Shown in pieces: positions 21,986-33,505 of a DNA stretch of 64,000 nucleotides. Source of the DNA: Sciurus carolinensis (lineage: Eukaryota; Chordata; Mammalia; Rodentia; Sciuridae); NCBI RefSeq assembly GCF_902686445.1, contig NC_062214.1, forward strand, positions 51,743,177-51,807,176. Reading direction: 5' to 3'. A program made the position numbers and the translations under genes. Numbering within the stretch: position 1 is the stretch's first letter; each line of letters opens with the position of its first letter. The notes beneath the pieces are model-generated. The model saw only the letters and a program-made list of their open reading frames with translations. It had not been told where the DNA came from and did not search any database.

Positions 21986-22944
21986 AGCATTTATCACTCA
22001 GGGGGGAAAAAAAAAAAAAACTCGATTCATTTCTTTAGCACTCCACGTTAGCTTTTAGAATTTTACCTTGCTCCTGTTCCCATTACAAATGGAAAATGAG
22101 CAGAAGGGACACGGATTCCAACTGTGTAAGTCCATGGCGATTATATTTCCCAATCGGGAGAAATACAGGGCCAAAAGAAGGTTCTCTTCTAATCCCCTCA
22201 AATATTTTGACATTCCTTGTTTGATTTCTCACATTCGAGTTGGAACCTACCTCTATGGGATCAAGCTGCAGTTTTGTGGCTTGAGGCTAAAGGCCTCTGA
22301 AAACAGTCTAACTTATCCCTGGAACAGAATCCTCATATATGCAATTAAGTACATGTAACCCAGTTTTTAAAATTTAAAAAAAAGCAAAGACCCTACAAAT
22401 ATATAACATTCCCAATTATGTGAATTTGATTTCCAAGGTGCTTCCTTTTTTTCCATTCCAACCTTAGTCATGTGGCCAGTCTAAACAATGGCTGGATCTA
22501 AATGAGAAGTGGAGTCTAATGGCTTGATTTACATTCTAGGGAGTAAATTCTCTTAGGATGGGATTTGAGATATCATCTGTATCCTCATTTACTCCCTTTC
22601 AAGCAAATCACTGAAACATGAATTTAGGAATAAATCGGAATAGAATTTGTATGATTTTAATGATTATTAGTTTGTATTATCCTTTTTGTCAACTGCTTAG
22701 AGGTATATGGTATATTATTATAACTCTACAGTAAATCTAAACTAGCCCACTGGATACTGGAGACAAAACCACAGCCAGAAAATTAGAGTCCTACCCTAGT
22801 TTGCATATATTGTATTTTTTTTTCCTGTGGCTATGCAAATTACTCTGCAAAATTATAAAGAAATTCAGCTGAGGTCCAGAAAACTAGGAAAATAAATATG
22901 TAGTCATGGAAAGAGGGTTTCTATTAAATAGAAAATTTATTTCT
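21986..22944. other. Unassigned non-coding sequence
   Basis: Opens with an A-run near 22008-22020. A 96-codon plus frame at 22068-22358 has no recognisable domain. No repeat assigned. Confidence 0.4.
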
Positions 22945-23110
22945 TCCTTCATCCCTTTATTTATTATTCATTAAAAATATTATTAATTCCCCACTCCAGG
23001 CCAGACACTGTGCAAGTTGAGGACAGAGAAGATAATAGAAGTAATTCAGATAGGTCCTCAGAAAGCCTGTGCCAAGCTGAGGAAACAGAAAAATAAGAAG
23101 CACTGTTGAG
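22945..23110 (-). mobile_element. L2-like relic, antisense (weak)
   Basis: TTTATTTATTATTCATTAAA followed by CAGGCCAGACACTGTGCAAG resembles the antisense L2 3' end (ATTTATT...CAGGCACTGT). Diverged. Confidence 0.4.
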
Positions 23111-23689
23111 TGGGTTGATTACTGTGCTCTGAAGGATATATGTAATATGTGAATAAAAGGAATTAATCTGGCCTGTGGGGTGAAGAGGAAAGAAGGAAAG
23201 TTCCCCAGAAGAAAAGCGCCTTTCGACTGGATGGAAGGCAGAGCAACTCCTTCCCTCACAGCTCAGCCATGAGGAGAGGGAAGTGTCCCCACAAAGAGAA
23301 ACTCGAACCACAGGTCGTTGCAGGCAGACAGGACCCGGGACACTTCCGATGCAACATCTTCATTTTAAATACAGGAAACTCACAGTTCAGAACAGAAGTA
23401 GCTCAAGTTCTAGCAGAACTAGACCCAAACTACTCAACTAACATTCCTGATTGTCCTTCCAGGATGGTTCAGTCACACCAGGCTTTCAAACAACCAGAAT
23501 GACTAGCTAGCAGATCTCTTCTGACTGAGGTATTCTTACTGTTATTCCAGCCTTGATAGATGAGCTCTATATGTTCCTGATGAGAAAAAAATGTGACTCA
23601 GTCACAAACTCTGCCTTCAGGATTCTGATCACAAGTCACTAAAATAAAGGAGGTGAATTACCAAATACTGGAGAGGGTGTGAAGCAGCC
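23111..23689. other. Unassigned; overlapping AP-1-like motif at 23594-23604
   Basis: TGACTCAGTCA places two AP-1-type half-site arrangements on opposite strands. A weak antisense MIR trace (TCATTTTAAATACAGGAAAC) lies at 23350-23450. No exon. Confidence 0.4.
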
Positions 23690-24008
23690 CTCAGTAGTGC
23701 AGGCTGCTGTAACAAACCATCATGGACTGGGACTTTAACAACAAATATTTATTGCTCACAGTTCCAGGAAACTGGGAAGTCCAAGATCAAAATACCCACA
23801 GATATGGCAACATTTGCAGTTGACTGTCATCTTGCTATGTCCTCACAAGGTAGAGAGAAGAAAGGCAGAGAGAAAGCAAGTCTTCTGATATTTTTTAATA
23901 GTTATTTTTTTTAAATAGGAGCACTAATCGCATTGGCAAGGGTTCCACATTGAGGGTCTGGTATTCAATGTCAAAATCTTGGGAGGACAGAAACATTCAG
24001 TCTATTGC
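23690..24008 (-). mobile_element. MLT1-like MaLR LTR, antisense
   Basis: Plus strand reads GGCTGCTGTAACAAACCATC, ATTTATTGCTCACAGTTCCA, GGAAGTCCAAGATCAAAATA, ATGTCCTCACAAGGTAGAGA and ends near GAAACATTCAGTCTATTGCA: the reverse complement of an MLT1 LTR from end to start. The centre has a T-rich change at 23890-23920. Confidence 0.8.
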
Positions 24009-24019
24009 ACATGGGAGCT

Positions 24020-24800
24020 CTCACAGCCAATGGGCATGCAAAATGGTACAGCCACTTTGGAAAACAATTTGACAGTTTCTTATAAAAATAAATATAATCT
24101 AGCATTTGTGCTTCTTGGTATTTAACTTAAGGAGTTGAAAACTTACATACAAACAAAACCTGACATGAGTGTTTATAGCAGTATTCTTCATAATTGCCAA
24201 GATATGGAATCAACCAAAATGTCCTCCAGTAGGTGAAAGAAGAAACTGCAATACATCCAGCCAATGGAATATTACCCAGCACTAAAAAGAAATGAACCAT
24301 GAAAAGACATGGAGGGACCTTAAATGCATATTACCACGTGGGAAAAAAGAGCCAATCTGAAAAGGCTACATATCATACAATTCCAACTCTATGACATTCT
24401 GGAAGAGGCAAAACTGGGCACAGTAAAAAGATCATTGCCTGTCCAGAATGGCAATGAAGGAGGCAATGAATAGACAGAACGGAGGATTTTTAAAGCAGTG
24501 ACACTATTCTGCATGATACTACAATGATAGATACATTTCCTTACACATTTGTCCAAACCTGGTGTAGTCAGGAATGTACAACACGGAGAGTAAGCCCATT
24601 GTCAACCATGGACTTTGAGTGGCAATGACATGTCAATGTAGTTCATCAGCTGTAACAAATGGATCCCTCTGGTGCCAGATAGTGATCGTGGGGGAGTGAA
24701 TACATGAATGAGTGCAGGAGGTTAGGGGAACTCTGTACTTTCTGCCCAATTTGCTGTCAAACTAAACTGCTCTAAATGATAGTCTATTAATTTTTAAAAA
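24020..24800 (+). mobile_element. L1M-type LINE-1, ORF2 end relic and long 3' UTR
   Basis: Order: AAATGGTACAGCCACTTTGG, TTCATAATTGCCAAGATATG, CCAATGGAATATTACCCAGC, GAAAAGACATGGAGGGACCT, CTATGACATTCTGGAAGAGG, TTTGTCCAAACCTGGTG, ending CTAAACTGCTCTAAATGATA. This is the L1MB/L1MC-type end. No open ORF2. Confidence 0.88.
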
Positions 24801-24864
24801 CAAAAGAGAGGTACAGATGTAGAGAACCCAATGATCAATGTTGAAAGAGCCTATTAGTTAAGAG

Positions 24865-25235
24865 AGAATAAACGGCTGGAATAAGGAAATCCCCAAATTT
24901 CCATGACTTAAAGAACAATAAATTGCAGCTCTCTCCCACCTAGCATTTCAAGATGAGCACTTTGGCAGCTCTGCTCCAGTGGTCATGTGTCCCAAGGCCA
25001 TGGGCTTATCCACATGGTCCAAGATGGGCCACCAGTCCAGGGTCCAGTTGGTGGGAGGGGAACAAAGAATTCTTAGTCCCTCCTTCCAGAAGCAAAACAT
25101 CACCTCCACTCAGATGATCTCACCCCACTGCAAAAGACTCTAGAAAACGTAGTCCTATCTAGGCAGCCATGGGCCCAACTATACAGGAAAAAGGGAAAAC
25201 GGATTTTTGAGGATAGCCAGCAATCTCCAGCACCA
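24865..25235 (-). mobile_element. Probable old LTR or DNA-element relic (family unassigned)
   Basis: TTTCCATGACTTAAAGAACA opening, CAGCTCTGCTCCAGTGGTCA, GGGCCACCAGTCCAGGGTCC and AGAAAACGTAGTCCTATCTA resemble antisense reading of a common old mammalian LTR-class repeat. I could not place the family. Confidence 0.35.
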
Positions 25236-25252
25236 GAGTAGACTTCAATTAT

Positions 25253-25306
25253 CCTCTTCCTCCTCCTCCTCTCCTCCTCCTCCTCCTTCTTCTTCTTCTT
25301 TTTTCT
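25253..25306 (+). repeat. (TCC)n/(TTC)n pyrimidine tract
   Basis: Runs of CTCCTCCTCC switch to TTCTTCTTC and end in T-rich sequence. All-pyrimidine strand, likely length-variable. Confidence 0.95.
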
Positions 25307-25519
25307 CCAATAATAGCTCCCTAAGGATCAACTAGTCTTAGCTAACCCCAATTCCAACTCCCATGTTTGGAAGCCATCTCCTTGTAAAGACTCCCCGGAA
25401 TGCACTAACATGTGCACATTATCTGCTACATCAGACAGGAGAATACAAGCCAGGCCCTAGCATATTAACCCTCTAGATTGCCTCTACCCAGAACTGGCAA
25501 GGTCACTGCATTTGGGAGA

Positions 25520-25715
25520 GTACAGAATCAGAGAGATACAGCGAAGGAGCTCTGGAGATCACAGAGTCCATCAGCTCCAGTTTCTTTAGAAAAGAAAACA
25601 GATCTCTGGAGAAGATAAAAAGATTGGTCAAATGCACAGAAAGTTTTAACTAGATGAGGGAGAGCAGAGCGCCCTAGTATCCTGCTGCTAAGTCTTTGTT
25701 CTTTCACCCTGAAGA
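25520..25715 (-). mobile_element. MIR-class relic, antisense
   Basis: TACAGAATCAGAGAGATACA, GGAGATCACAGAGTCCATCA, TTTAGAAAAGAAAACAGATC and CTTTGTTCTTTCACCCTG follow the order of the antisense MIR-class element that reads GAGATCATCTAGTCCA...CTTTCCACT. Diverged. Confidence 0.5.
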
Positions 25716-26047
25716 TGAGAGTCCTTTCTAATAACTCAGTCCACAGACTTCCAGGTACACCTGATGGTCACTGAAGCATCTCTGGAGGTGGCGCCCTCTA
25801 CTGCCAGTCAGCCATGGGCAAAGGGAGACCAGGAAGAGGGCAGCAACAATTCTACTTTACACAACAATGAACAAGGATTTCTTTAAATATTGCCATTCTC
25901 TTAGCACTCCAAGGACTTAGTAATATCTACAACTCTTCACTCTCTTTATTACTTTTAAGCTCACTTAATTTTGTTTGATTAAATAAAATCATTTTTAAAA
26001 GAAACTTTATGTCCCTGTCATAAATAGACACTTTATTATTTGCTTTA
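25716..26047. other. Unassigned non-coding sequence
   Basis: GC-richer to about 25830, AT-rich afterwards. No family or exon recognised. Confidence 0.4.
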
Positions 26048-26217
26048 CATGAAAAAGAAACTATGAAGGAAGACCAGAAGGGGATGAGGCAGAGGGAGGA
26101 GAGGGAAAGGGGAGGTACTGGAGAATGAAATTGACCCAATTATGTAATGTGAATGTAAAAATATGTAACAATAAATCCCACTATTATGCATAATTATAAT
26201 GAACAAATTAAAAAAGG
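26048..26217 (+). mobile_element. L1 3' end (sciurid-type)
   Basis: A purine-rich block (GGAGGAGAGGGAAAGGGGAG) is followed by AATTATGTAATGTGAATGTA, ACAATAAATCCCACTATTAT and GCATAATTATAATGAACAAA, the same order as the copy at 6601-6785. Confidence 0.7.
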
Positions 26218-27334
26218 AAACTATGAAAATAGGTAACCATTCAAAGACATCCTTTTGCGTACGACCTGAAATCATCTTGCTCATCATCAATGAGCACACA
26301 AGGGAGACACTGTCCTGAACATACATAATAAGAGTGACCCTGAGTTACAAATAGCTCAGTCCACAGGCTTCCCGGGATACCTGTTGAAGAGTTTTAAACA
26401 CAGGGGAGAATCAGGCACAGAACCAAGTGTTGAGGTAATTCCGCCTGAAGGATATACAAAGTGAAGTGAAGGCTGGTGCTCACCTGTTCCAACCTGGGAA
26501 GATTCTGGGACTGGTTATGCCACCATGGGGCTCACAGAACAGCACACAGTTAACAAAGTAGTAGATGCCCATTCTGGGAGGTCTGATCAGGGCCAATGTC
26601 TTTTGCAAAGCATGACCTGAAAGGCCTGAGTTTTAAGTGTAACATTGGAGACTCTCTGGAACCCTAAGGCAAGTCCAAGTCCTGAGTATACTTCACTTGT
26701 TCAATCCTCATCTGTTGAATGAATGGGGAATTGCAAACCCAAAGAAATGAGAAAAGAGCTTTATTAAAGTAACAGCTGGTTCTAACGTGTCTCTTAGGAA
26801 GGCAACTGAGTTCATGTGGGTAAATATCTGGATAAATGTTTGCAATTGAAGATGATGGAGGGGTCTGAGTGGACACCAAACTGACAAGGGAGAAATATGC
26901 TTGGTAATTGAGAGAGGAAGGAAGAAAGGAAGAGAGGAAGTGATTAGTCAGAGAGAGGAGAGGTTTAGTAGGGCAGGAAGAAACTGTTTTCCATGGTCTG
27001 TGAATTGCTTCCATGCAGTGGGTGACCCAGAAACTGGATTGAATTTGTCACCTGCTTCTTCCTCCTCAGTGCCTCTAGGTCTTTCAAGTCCCTTTACTAC
27101 ACCTAGAATGGGAGAGGCAAAGTGATTTCAGGGCACCTGTCCCTATCAGCCAACTTCCTTAAGCACCCTATCGAACTGATTCTGACACATCCCCCAGGCA
27201 CAGAGGGGAGATGTCATTGGCCGAGGTGCAGAGAGGGTGATTGGCAAATGGTGCCACTTTCTCATGAGCCTTATTCCATCAGAATCATGCTGGATGTTTC
27301 TTTTCAGATCTCTTCCTTTACTCCTTAAATTCCT
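26218..27334. other. Unassigned non-coding sequence
   Basis: A GGAAGGAAGAAAGGAAGAGA purine stretch at about 26910-26970. A 116-codon minus-strand frame at 26664-27014 carries no recognisable domain and is overlapped by a plus-strand frame. Confidence 0.4.
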
Positions 27335-27470
27335 TACCTGCCTCAGTTTCCTCATCTATGAAATGAGAATGAAAATAATAATACTGTGTTAAGAGGATGA
27401 TGTGGAGATTAAATGAGTTCCATGAAAAGAGAAATACTTGGTGTAATGAATGTCAACGATGGTTGAAGTT
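27335..27470 (+). mobile_element. MIR SINE relic
   Basis: CTGCCTCAGTTTCCTCATCT, ATGAAATGAGAATGAAAATA, GTGGAGATTAAATGAGTTCC: the central and 3' parts of a sense MIR. Confidence 0.85.
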
Positions 27471-27473
27471 AAA

Positions 27474-27565
27474 CAAATCAAACATCCCTCATCCAAAAAT
27501 CCAGAATCCAAAATGCTCTGAATTCTGAAGTGTTCCTCAATCCAAAACTTTTTGAGTGCCAGGAA
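27474..27565 (+). mobile_element. Tigger-type (TcMar) DNA transposon fragment
   Basis: AACATCCCTCATCCAAAAAT, CCAGAATCCAAAATGCTCTG and CAAAACTTTTTGAGTGCCAG match the terminal part of a Tigger-family element in which AATCC/AAATGCT units recur. Only one end remains. Confidence 0.65.
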
Positions 27566-28931
27566 TTCCTCCCGTCCAAAACAGAACTCATCAGCAAAAT
27601 CCTTCTGCTAACCGCCCTCCAGGTCTAGTGGTGACCTTCCCCATGCTGCCCTGTGCTCCAGAGCCAACCCCCACACACTCCTTCAATAGATGTGCTTGCC
27701 CCTGGCTTCCTACTGTATTTGGCTTATGGAGGCCTTGGCAGAAAACTGGAAAAAGAGGAGAGTGAGGTAAAGGTATTGATTCCTCAGTTGCTTCTTTGTG
27801 GTATCTATGTGGGTTGACTGTGTCTAGTTGCCATTGTCCCTTTCCTGAAGGTCACAGTTGCTCCCAGGCAGTTCTCACAGCAGGACTCCCCTTGGATCCC
27901 AGTGGCTGCTCTCTTCCTCTTCCCTCCAGACCTGAGGCAGTATGGTGGGTCCGAGGTTAGTACGCCTTGCAGGACTTCCCCTAAGCCTGCCCACACCTTT
28001 CTTATAGGCTCTTTATTAAACTCTCCTCACATTATTCTATTTGAACATGTCATTTTTTTTCTCTCACCACAATGATAACTACAAAGCCTCCTCCCTGTTC
28101 TCTCTCTCATTTAATGGAATCGCTACAACATCACATTCCTAAGATGGAAACAAAGACTGACCCTGGACTCCTTTGCCCTCAGTCCTCACAGTCAAAACCA
28201 CACCTAATTCTTTGGTGCAAACAAGTGACAATTGCCATAAAGCAATGCAACAAAGGCACCAATAATCTCTTTGACTTTTCATGCTGTGAAGGTTCATTTT
28301 GTGATAATTTTAGTGCGATCCCCTCCCCCACACTCCCTTTCCCCCAACCCCTCTGATGAATAATGGAAGCAGAAAAAAAATAATTCCTGAGCCCAACTTC
28401 CATGCAACAGATCTTCCATAGAGGTTGTGAGGTCATGCCATGCAGCTTCTCAGCAGGACCAAACGACATTAGCCAATTACAGAGCAGGCTCCTGAGCCAC
28501 TTTGTTCTCTGCAGAGCAAACAGCCCAGTGTTTTAATTCCCTGGGAGGGAGAATCTTTCACTAGAGAGCCTCACACAATTTCTTTATTTAGGAAAGGTTT
28601 AAAGAGATTTGTGCTGGAGTATTTAATCCCAAACCCTGGAACTGTCCCAGCAGTGGGTATAGATTAGCGGACAGTTGACTTCACACATTGATATTCAAAA
28701 TAGAAAAGGGTTATTCTTCAAAAGTGGCAGGGAGATTGGTGAGTGACAGACAGCACCCGACACCAGCTGCGCAGGGCGTAAACCTCACTCTCTCTCAACC
28801 TGCAGGAGCTTCTGCAGCTTTTGGCAAGCTAACTTCCTGCTTAATGGAGGGCTCCCCTGAGCATTTGGATGCATGGTACTTTGCAAAATCAACCACAGGT
28901 CTGATTGCTCTCAAGAAAATAGCTCTATCAC
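27566..28931. other. Unassigned; possible LTR end near 27990-28050
   Basis: 27600-27990 is GC-richer. TTATAGGCTCTTTATTAAAC and TCTCCTCACATTATTC near 28005-28040 look like the end of an old LTR-class element, family unknown. No exon recognised. Confidence 0.35.
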
Positions 28932-28940
28932 CTCTCTCTC

Positions 28941-29001
<61 letters not shown>

Positions 29002-29013
29002 CTCTCTCTATCT
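28932..29013 (+). repeat. (TC)n microsatellite
   Basis: A long CT run, almost perfect from 28943 to 28997, with short interruptions either side. The overlapping plus-strand frames that encode Ser-Leu repeats are products of this tract. Confidence 0.97.
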
Positions 29014-29732
29014 AAGTTGCATTTTCCATCCTATTTCACTAGGTTTTCAGGCAACAGACTAGGAATGCTTACATTTGGCAGTGAGCCCACAGTCATAAAA
29101 TCCAAGAAGAATTGTTTATTTATAAGAATTCTGCAGTTAGGGTGAGTTCAATAGAATGCTTCAATTTAAAGTAAGCAAGAAGCATTAGGTAATCCATCAC
29201 CAATTTATATTTTCCATTGAGAGAACAGCATTTATCTCTCTCTGCAAATAGCCACACATTTACTCTTGGTGTTTGCCAAGTCAAGTACCCAGCCAGTGAA
29301 TGTTAGACAACCCTGAGAGGAAGTGAATGTATAAATCATACCTTGGGCTTTTGTAGGCAGCATGTGGAGCTATCAGAGATGCCTATAGGCCTTGAAAAGA
29401 AAGTGACCCCTGATATTCAGAGTTATAAGAATTGGCTCTTAAAGCTTACCACCAGACACAAACAGATGCACGTTGCCCCACTAAGCAGTGACCTGTAAGG
29501 TGTAGAGTACAAGACCCAAGAAAAACCCAAGTCTAATCAGTCATGCTGGAGGTAATGTCAAAGAGATAGGGCTGGAGAGGTTCAAAGAAAGTTGGCAATG
29601 TGCCAACATCGTGTGAGCAAAGAGAGAAACAGCACAAAGGTAGACTAGGAGATTCAAAGAGTAACATGCTTGGTCCAAGAGCAGGAGCCCTAGCTTCTGG
29701 GTTGGTAGACCCAAGGATGAGAACCCAGTTAC
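29014..29732. other. Unassigned non-coding sequence
   Basis: No repeat or exon recognised up to the start of the L1 end at 29733. Confidence 0.4.
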
Positions 29733-30055
29733 TTATCAAGCTAAGTGAAATAAGCCAATCCCAAAAAACCAAAGGCCAAATGTTCTCTCTGATATGCAGA
29801 TGATAACACACAATAAGAGGGAGGAGGGGTAGGGGTAGGGGGAATAGAAATTCATTGGATTAGACAAAGGGGAAGGGAGCGGGGATGGGATTAGGAAAAA
29901 CAGTAGAATGAATCTGACAAAACTTTCCTATGTTCATATATGAATACACAATCAGTGTAACTCCACATCATGAACAACCACAGGAATGGGAAGTTTTACT
30001 CCATGTATGTATACTATCTCAAAATACATTCTACAATTATATACATATAAAACCC
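29733..30055 (+). mobile_element. 5'-truncated L1, 3' end (sciurid-type)
   Basis: Starts inside the last part of ORF2 (CAAGCTAAGTGAAATAAGCC, AAATGTTCTCTCTGATATGC), then a G-rich tract (GAGGAGGGGTAGGGGTAGGG), TTGGATTAGACAAAGGGGAA, CAGTAGAATGAATCTGACAA and CTCCACATCATGAACAACCA. Parallel to the better dated copy at 32375. No intact frame. Confidence 0.85.
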
Positions 30056-30814
30056 TTGTATATCTAGAATTCAGTCACAGAAATCCCACCAAAGCAATAT
30101 AACCCCAAAGCTCCTATGTGTGCACCAGAAAGCTCAGTTGAATTCCTATGGAGAGTTGATGGTTTCCATTTTATTAATGCTTCTCTCCACAATCCCACTC
30201 ACCATAAATCCACATTATGTCACTTTTAGAGGTATAAATCACAAATGAATGGATCATAGCCAAATACAATGGAATGGAGGAGAAAGGCAGAGGCATGGCC
30301 TAAGTCTAGACTCACTGGGGTACATCACAATATTAACAGGAGTAATCCCATCCATGACTTTTGATTGTTTTCTGTTTCTTTCAATTGTTAATCCAATACT
30401 TAGGAAAAAATACAAGATTTAAAAGCTTTAGAAACAAAGATAATATAACACAAGTTCAGGAAGTAGTTTAAAAGGGATTGGTGTTTGGGGATAAAAGAAG
30501 AAAAATCTCTCCATGGGGGCATAAGAACCCACCAGTATGTTTTCCAGGTAAATGCAAAATTGACAGAAACTAAATTTCTGCTACAGGGCTTGTGATTCAA
30601 CCTAACCCTACATAATGCAAGGTGAGACTCCCATTCTAATCAGACATGAGGATGCAAGAAAGGTGTTTTGAACAGAAAACAGAAAAAGATATTGTGACAA
30701 AATAATAACATGAGAACAAAAGTATTCAGGAGCCAAGGGTAAGAGCAGACTGGATCTCCAAAATGAACGTCAGGTTCCGATGAGTACAAAATGATGAAAG
30801 TGGTATAGTTGGTC
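30056..30814. other. Unassigned AT-rich sequence
   Basis: No repeat family or exon recognised. Short minus-strand frames at 30400-30852 have no known domain. Confidence 0.4.
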
Positions 30815-31278
30815 TCATATGTTTTAGTTATTTCTGTGTAAGAAACAACCACAGAACCTCAGTGACAGAGGCAAGCAAGTATTTATTTAGTTCCCACATC
30901 TGTGGATCTACTGAGACCCAACTGATGTAGGCTGGTCTCTGCCGGGCGACTCTGCCAGTCTTGAGAAGCTCTCCCTGCAACTGCGGTTTGCCTGGGGTTT
31001 GACTGATATAGGCTCAGCTTGGCTGGGGTGTTGGGCTGGAATAGTTCTGTTTCACATGCCTTTTATACTCCTCCTGGAACCAGCGGGCTAGCCTAGGCAT
31101 GTCCTCACAAGCATAGAAGCAGAAGCAAGCCCAACTACAAACATGCATTTTAAACTTTTGGTGCAGGTTCCACTGGTCAAAGAAAACGATAGCTACATTA
31201 TATGTCAAAAGGGCAGAAATGTACTCCACCCATGGAGGTGGGTGGGAGAGATGGAAGGAGTAACTATTTCCAAACAAT
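30815..31278 (-). mobile_element. Old LTR-class repeat, antisense (family unassigned)
   Basis: Plus-strand landmarks: GTAAGAAACAACCACAGAAC, AAGTATTTATTTAGTTCCCA, TGTGGATCTACTGAGACCCA, GCTCAGCTTGGCTGGGGTG, GGGCTAGCCTAGGCATGTCC, GAGGTGGGTGGGAGAG. This order fits the reverse of a known old mammalian LTR-type repeat with an AATAAAT signal near its end. Confidence 0.55.
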
Positions 31279-31829
31279 AATCCACCAATCTTCCAGTTTT
31301 AAAACGTGATAAATTCAGAAGCCATGAAGAATAAAAGGAAAGTGTAAAAAGCAAAAATAGGCTAAGTCAGATTCAACTGTCATTTTCATCAGATGAGCAC
31401 AGGTTCTCCACCGTCTCCTCCAGGTCAATAACAGACACCAGGCCAGATGCAGATGGTTGGAGTTATCTTTGTTCTCCATACCAGAGACCACATGACCCCC
31501 TTTGCACACCCTGGCCCCACAATCTTGCCACAATAAAATAGATCTGAAAAGCTAACTTCATTCTCACATCTCGAACATGCATGACTGTCCTATGTGTGAA
31601 TTGTGCAGCTGTCGCCATCTGAATATTTGGCCTGTTTCCCAGGAATGATTATTCTTTAAATGTGAAGGAGAGATGCGTTATTTTTTAAAATCAAGTAAAG
31701 GTTAAGTATGAATAGAAACTAACATAAGGACTTGGGATCAAGATGACATAGTGATTGGTGCTAGAAAAATACTTCAACACACTTGCACAGCTCCAAATAC
31801 TTAATGATGATAAAGTATGAAAATAGGAA
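31279..31829. other. Unassigned non-coding sequence
   Basis: Nothing recognised to about 31730. 31735-31830 lies directly before the ORF2 relic and may belong to the same L1 after a deletion. Confidence 0.35.
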
Positions 31830-32374
31830 AACCAAACTACACTTCTCAAAATCAAACAAAAATCTCTGTGAAAGCAAGTCCATTCACAGTAATTCCAAGG
31901 AAAGTAAATTACTCAAGAATACATTTAAACAAGGAAGTGAAAAAAAAAGCCCACAATGAAAATTATACAACACTGAAGAAAATAATTGAAGAGGACACAA
32001 AAAGGTTGGAAACATCCTACATGATCACAGATTTCAAGAATTAATATTGTTAAATTGCCTGTACTACCCAAAGCAATGTACACATTTAATACAAAATTTA
32101 TAGATTCCCCATCAAAACACCAATGATATTCTTCACCAAACAAGGAGAAAATTCTAAAACTCATATGGAAGCATATGGAACTCATATGGAAGCAAAAATC
32201 TCTAAATAACCAAAACAAGCCCTAGCACAAAAAACAAAGCTACCTCTAGCTATCACACAGTCTATTTCAAAACATACTATAAAGCCATAATAATCAAAAC
32301 AATGCTGGATTGGCATAAAGACAGACACACAGACCAATGGAACAGAATGGAGGGACCAGAAATAACACCGTGCA
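31830..32374 (+). pseudogene. Decayed L1 ORF2, upstream part of an interrupted copy
   Basis: Reverse-transcriptase C-terminal region of ORF2 in order: TTCACAGTAATTCCAAGGAA, GAATACATTTAAACAAGGAA, TGAAGAGGACACAAAAAGGT, CCTGTACTACCCAAAGCAAT, CACAGACCAATGGAACAGAA. Stops and a 22-base duplication around 32158-32200 break the frame. It stops at 32374 where a younger L1 end is inserted and resumes at 32887. Confidence 0.85.
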
Positions 32375-32886
32375 CCTTGGTTGGTTCCACAGCATGGTGC
32401 ATTTCTGGCGAGGTACCCTTCAATAGATGAATGGATAAAGAAAATGTGTACATATACACAATAAAAAAGAATGACTTTGACTTTTGCCTATAAATGGATA
32501 GATCTGGAGACTATCATGCTAAGTAAAATAAGCCAACCCCAAAAGCCAAAGATTGAATGTTCTCTCTGATACATGCATGTTAACAAACAACAAGGGGAGG
32601 GGGAGGGATAAGTAGAAATTCAGTGGATTAGGCAAAGGGGAATGAAGGGAAGGGAAGAGGCATAGGAATAGGATAGACAGTAGAATGAATTAGAGATAAT
32701 TTTCCTATGTTTGTTCATATATAAATACACCACCACTGAATCTTCACATCATTTATAACCACAAGAATGAGATACTAATTAGAATAAATTATACTCCCTG
32801 TCTGTATAATATGTCAAAATAAACTCTACTGTTGTCTGTATCTAAAAAGAACAAATTTTAGGAAGTTATTTTGAAAAAGAAGAAGA
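32375..32886 (+). mobile_element. Younger 5'-truncated L1 3' end inserted in older L1
   Basis: Begins in the final ORF2 part (TACCCTTCAATAGATGAATG, GACTATCATGCTAAGTAAAA), then a G-rich tract, AGACAGTAGAATGAATTAGA and a tail ending GAAAAAGAAGAAGAAG. The flanks AGAAATAACACCGTGCA (32358-32374) and AGAAATAACACTATGCA (32887-32903) are a 17-base target-site duplication with two differences. About 510 bases. Confidence 0.9.
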
Positions 32887-33505
32887 AGAAATAACACTAT
32901 GCATTTACAGCCAACCAATTCTTGACAAAAGCACCTAAAACATATACCAACAAATAATGTGGGGAAAACTGAATATTCATATTTCAGAAAATTGTAACTT
33001 GGCCCTTATCTCTCACCCTATATAAAAATCAAATAAAAATGCAAGACCTGAAACTATGAAATCAGTAAAAAAAAAAAAACAGGAGGATGCTTCAAGACAT
33101 CAGTGTAGACAACAATTTTTTGGATTAGGTAACTCACTGTGCTCTGCTACACAGTAAGGTAGCATAAATAAATTTTGGTGTTCTACAGTGCCATTGGGGA
33201 ACTTTAGTTCACAATAACTTAATATATATATGTTATGAATAGCCAAAAGTGAAGAGTTCAAATGCTCCAAACAAAAAAGTAATGATAAAGAGATAGGAAT
33301 ATTAATTATCCTGATTTGATCAGCACATATTGTATACATGCATTGAAATTCACACTTTTAATATGTATAATTATTATGTTAGTAAAAAAATTTTAAACAT
33401 TTAAGGACATGGAAATGCTACCTATCCTGATTTGATCATTACACACCATATAAATGTATCTAATTATCACACTCTACCTCATAAATTAATACAATTAAAA
33501 TATTT
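32887..33505 (+). mobile_element. Older L1, ORF2 continuation and 3' UTR
   Basis: Resumes the ORF2 relic: GCATTTACAGCCAACCAATT, CTTGACAAAAGCACCTAAAA, CTTATCTCTCACCCTATATA, TGCAAGACCTGAAACTATGA. From about 33230 it becomes L1 3' UTR, with the motif TATCCTGATTTGATCA present twice (33309 and 33424). No intact reading frame. Confidence 0.8.

Noticed and set aside
28688..29062. 124-codon frame with a Ser-Leu repeat
   Set aside because: The repeat is the (TC)n microsatellite; two frames of it are open by composition.
31830..33230. Possibly active L1 ORF2
   Set aside because: Numerous stops, indels and a nested insertion; only fragments of the reverse-transcriptase region remain.
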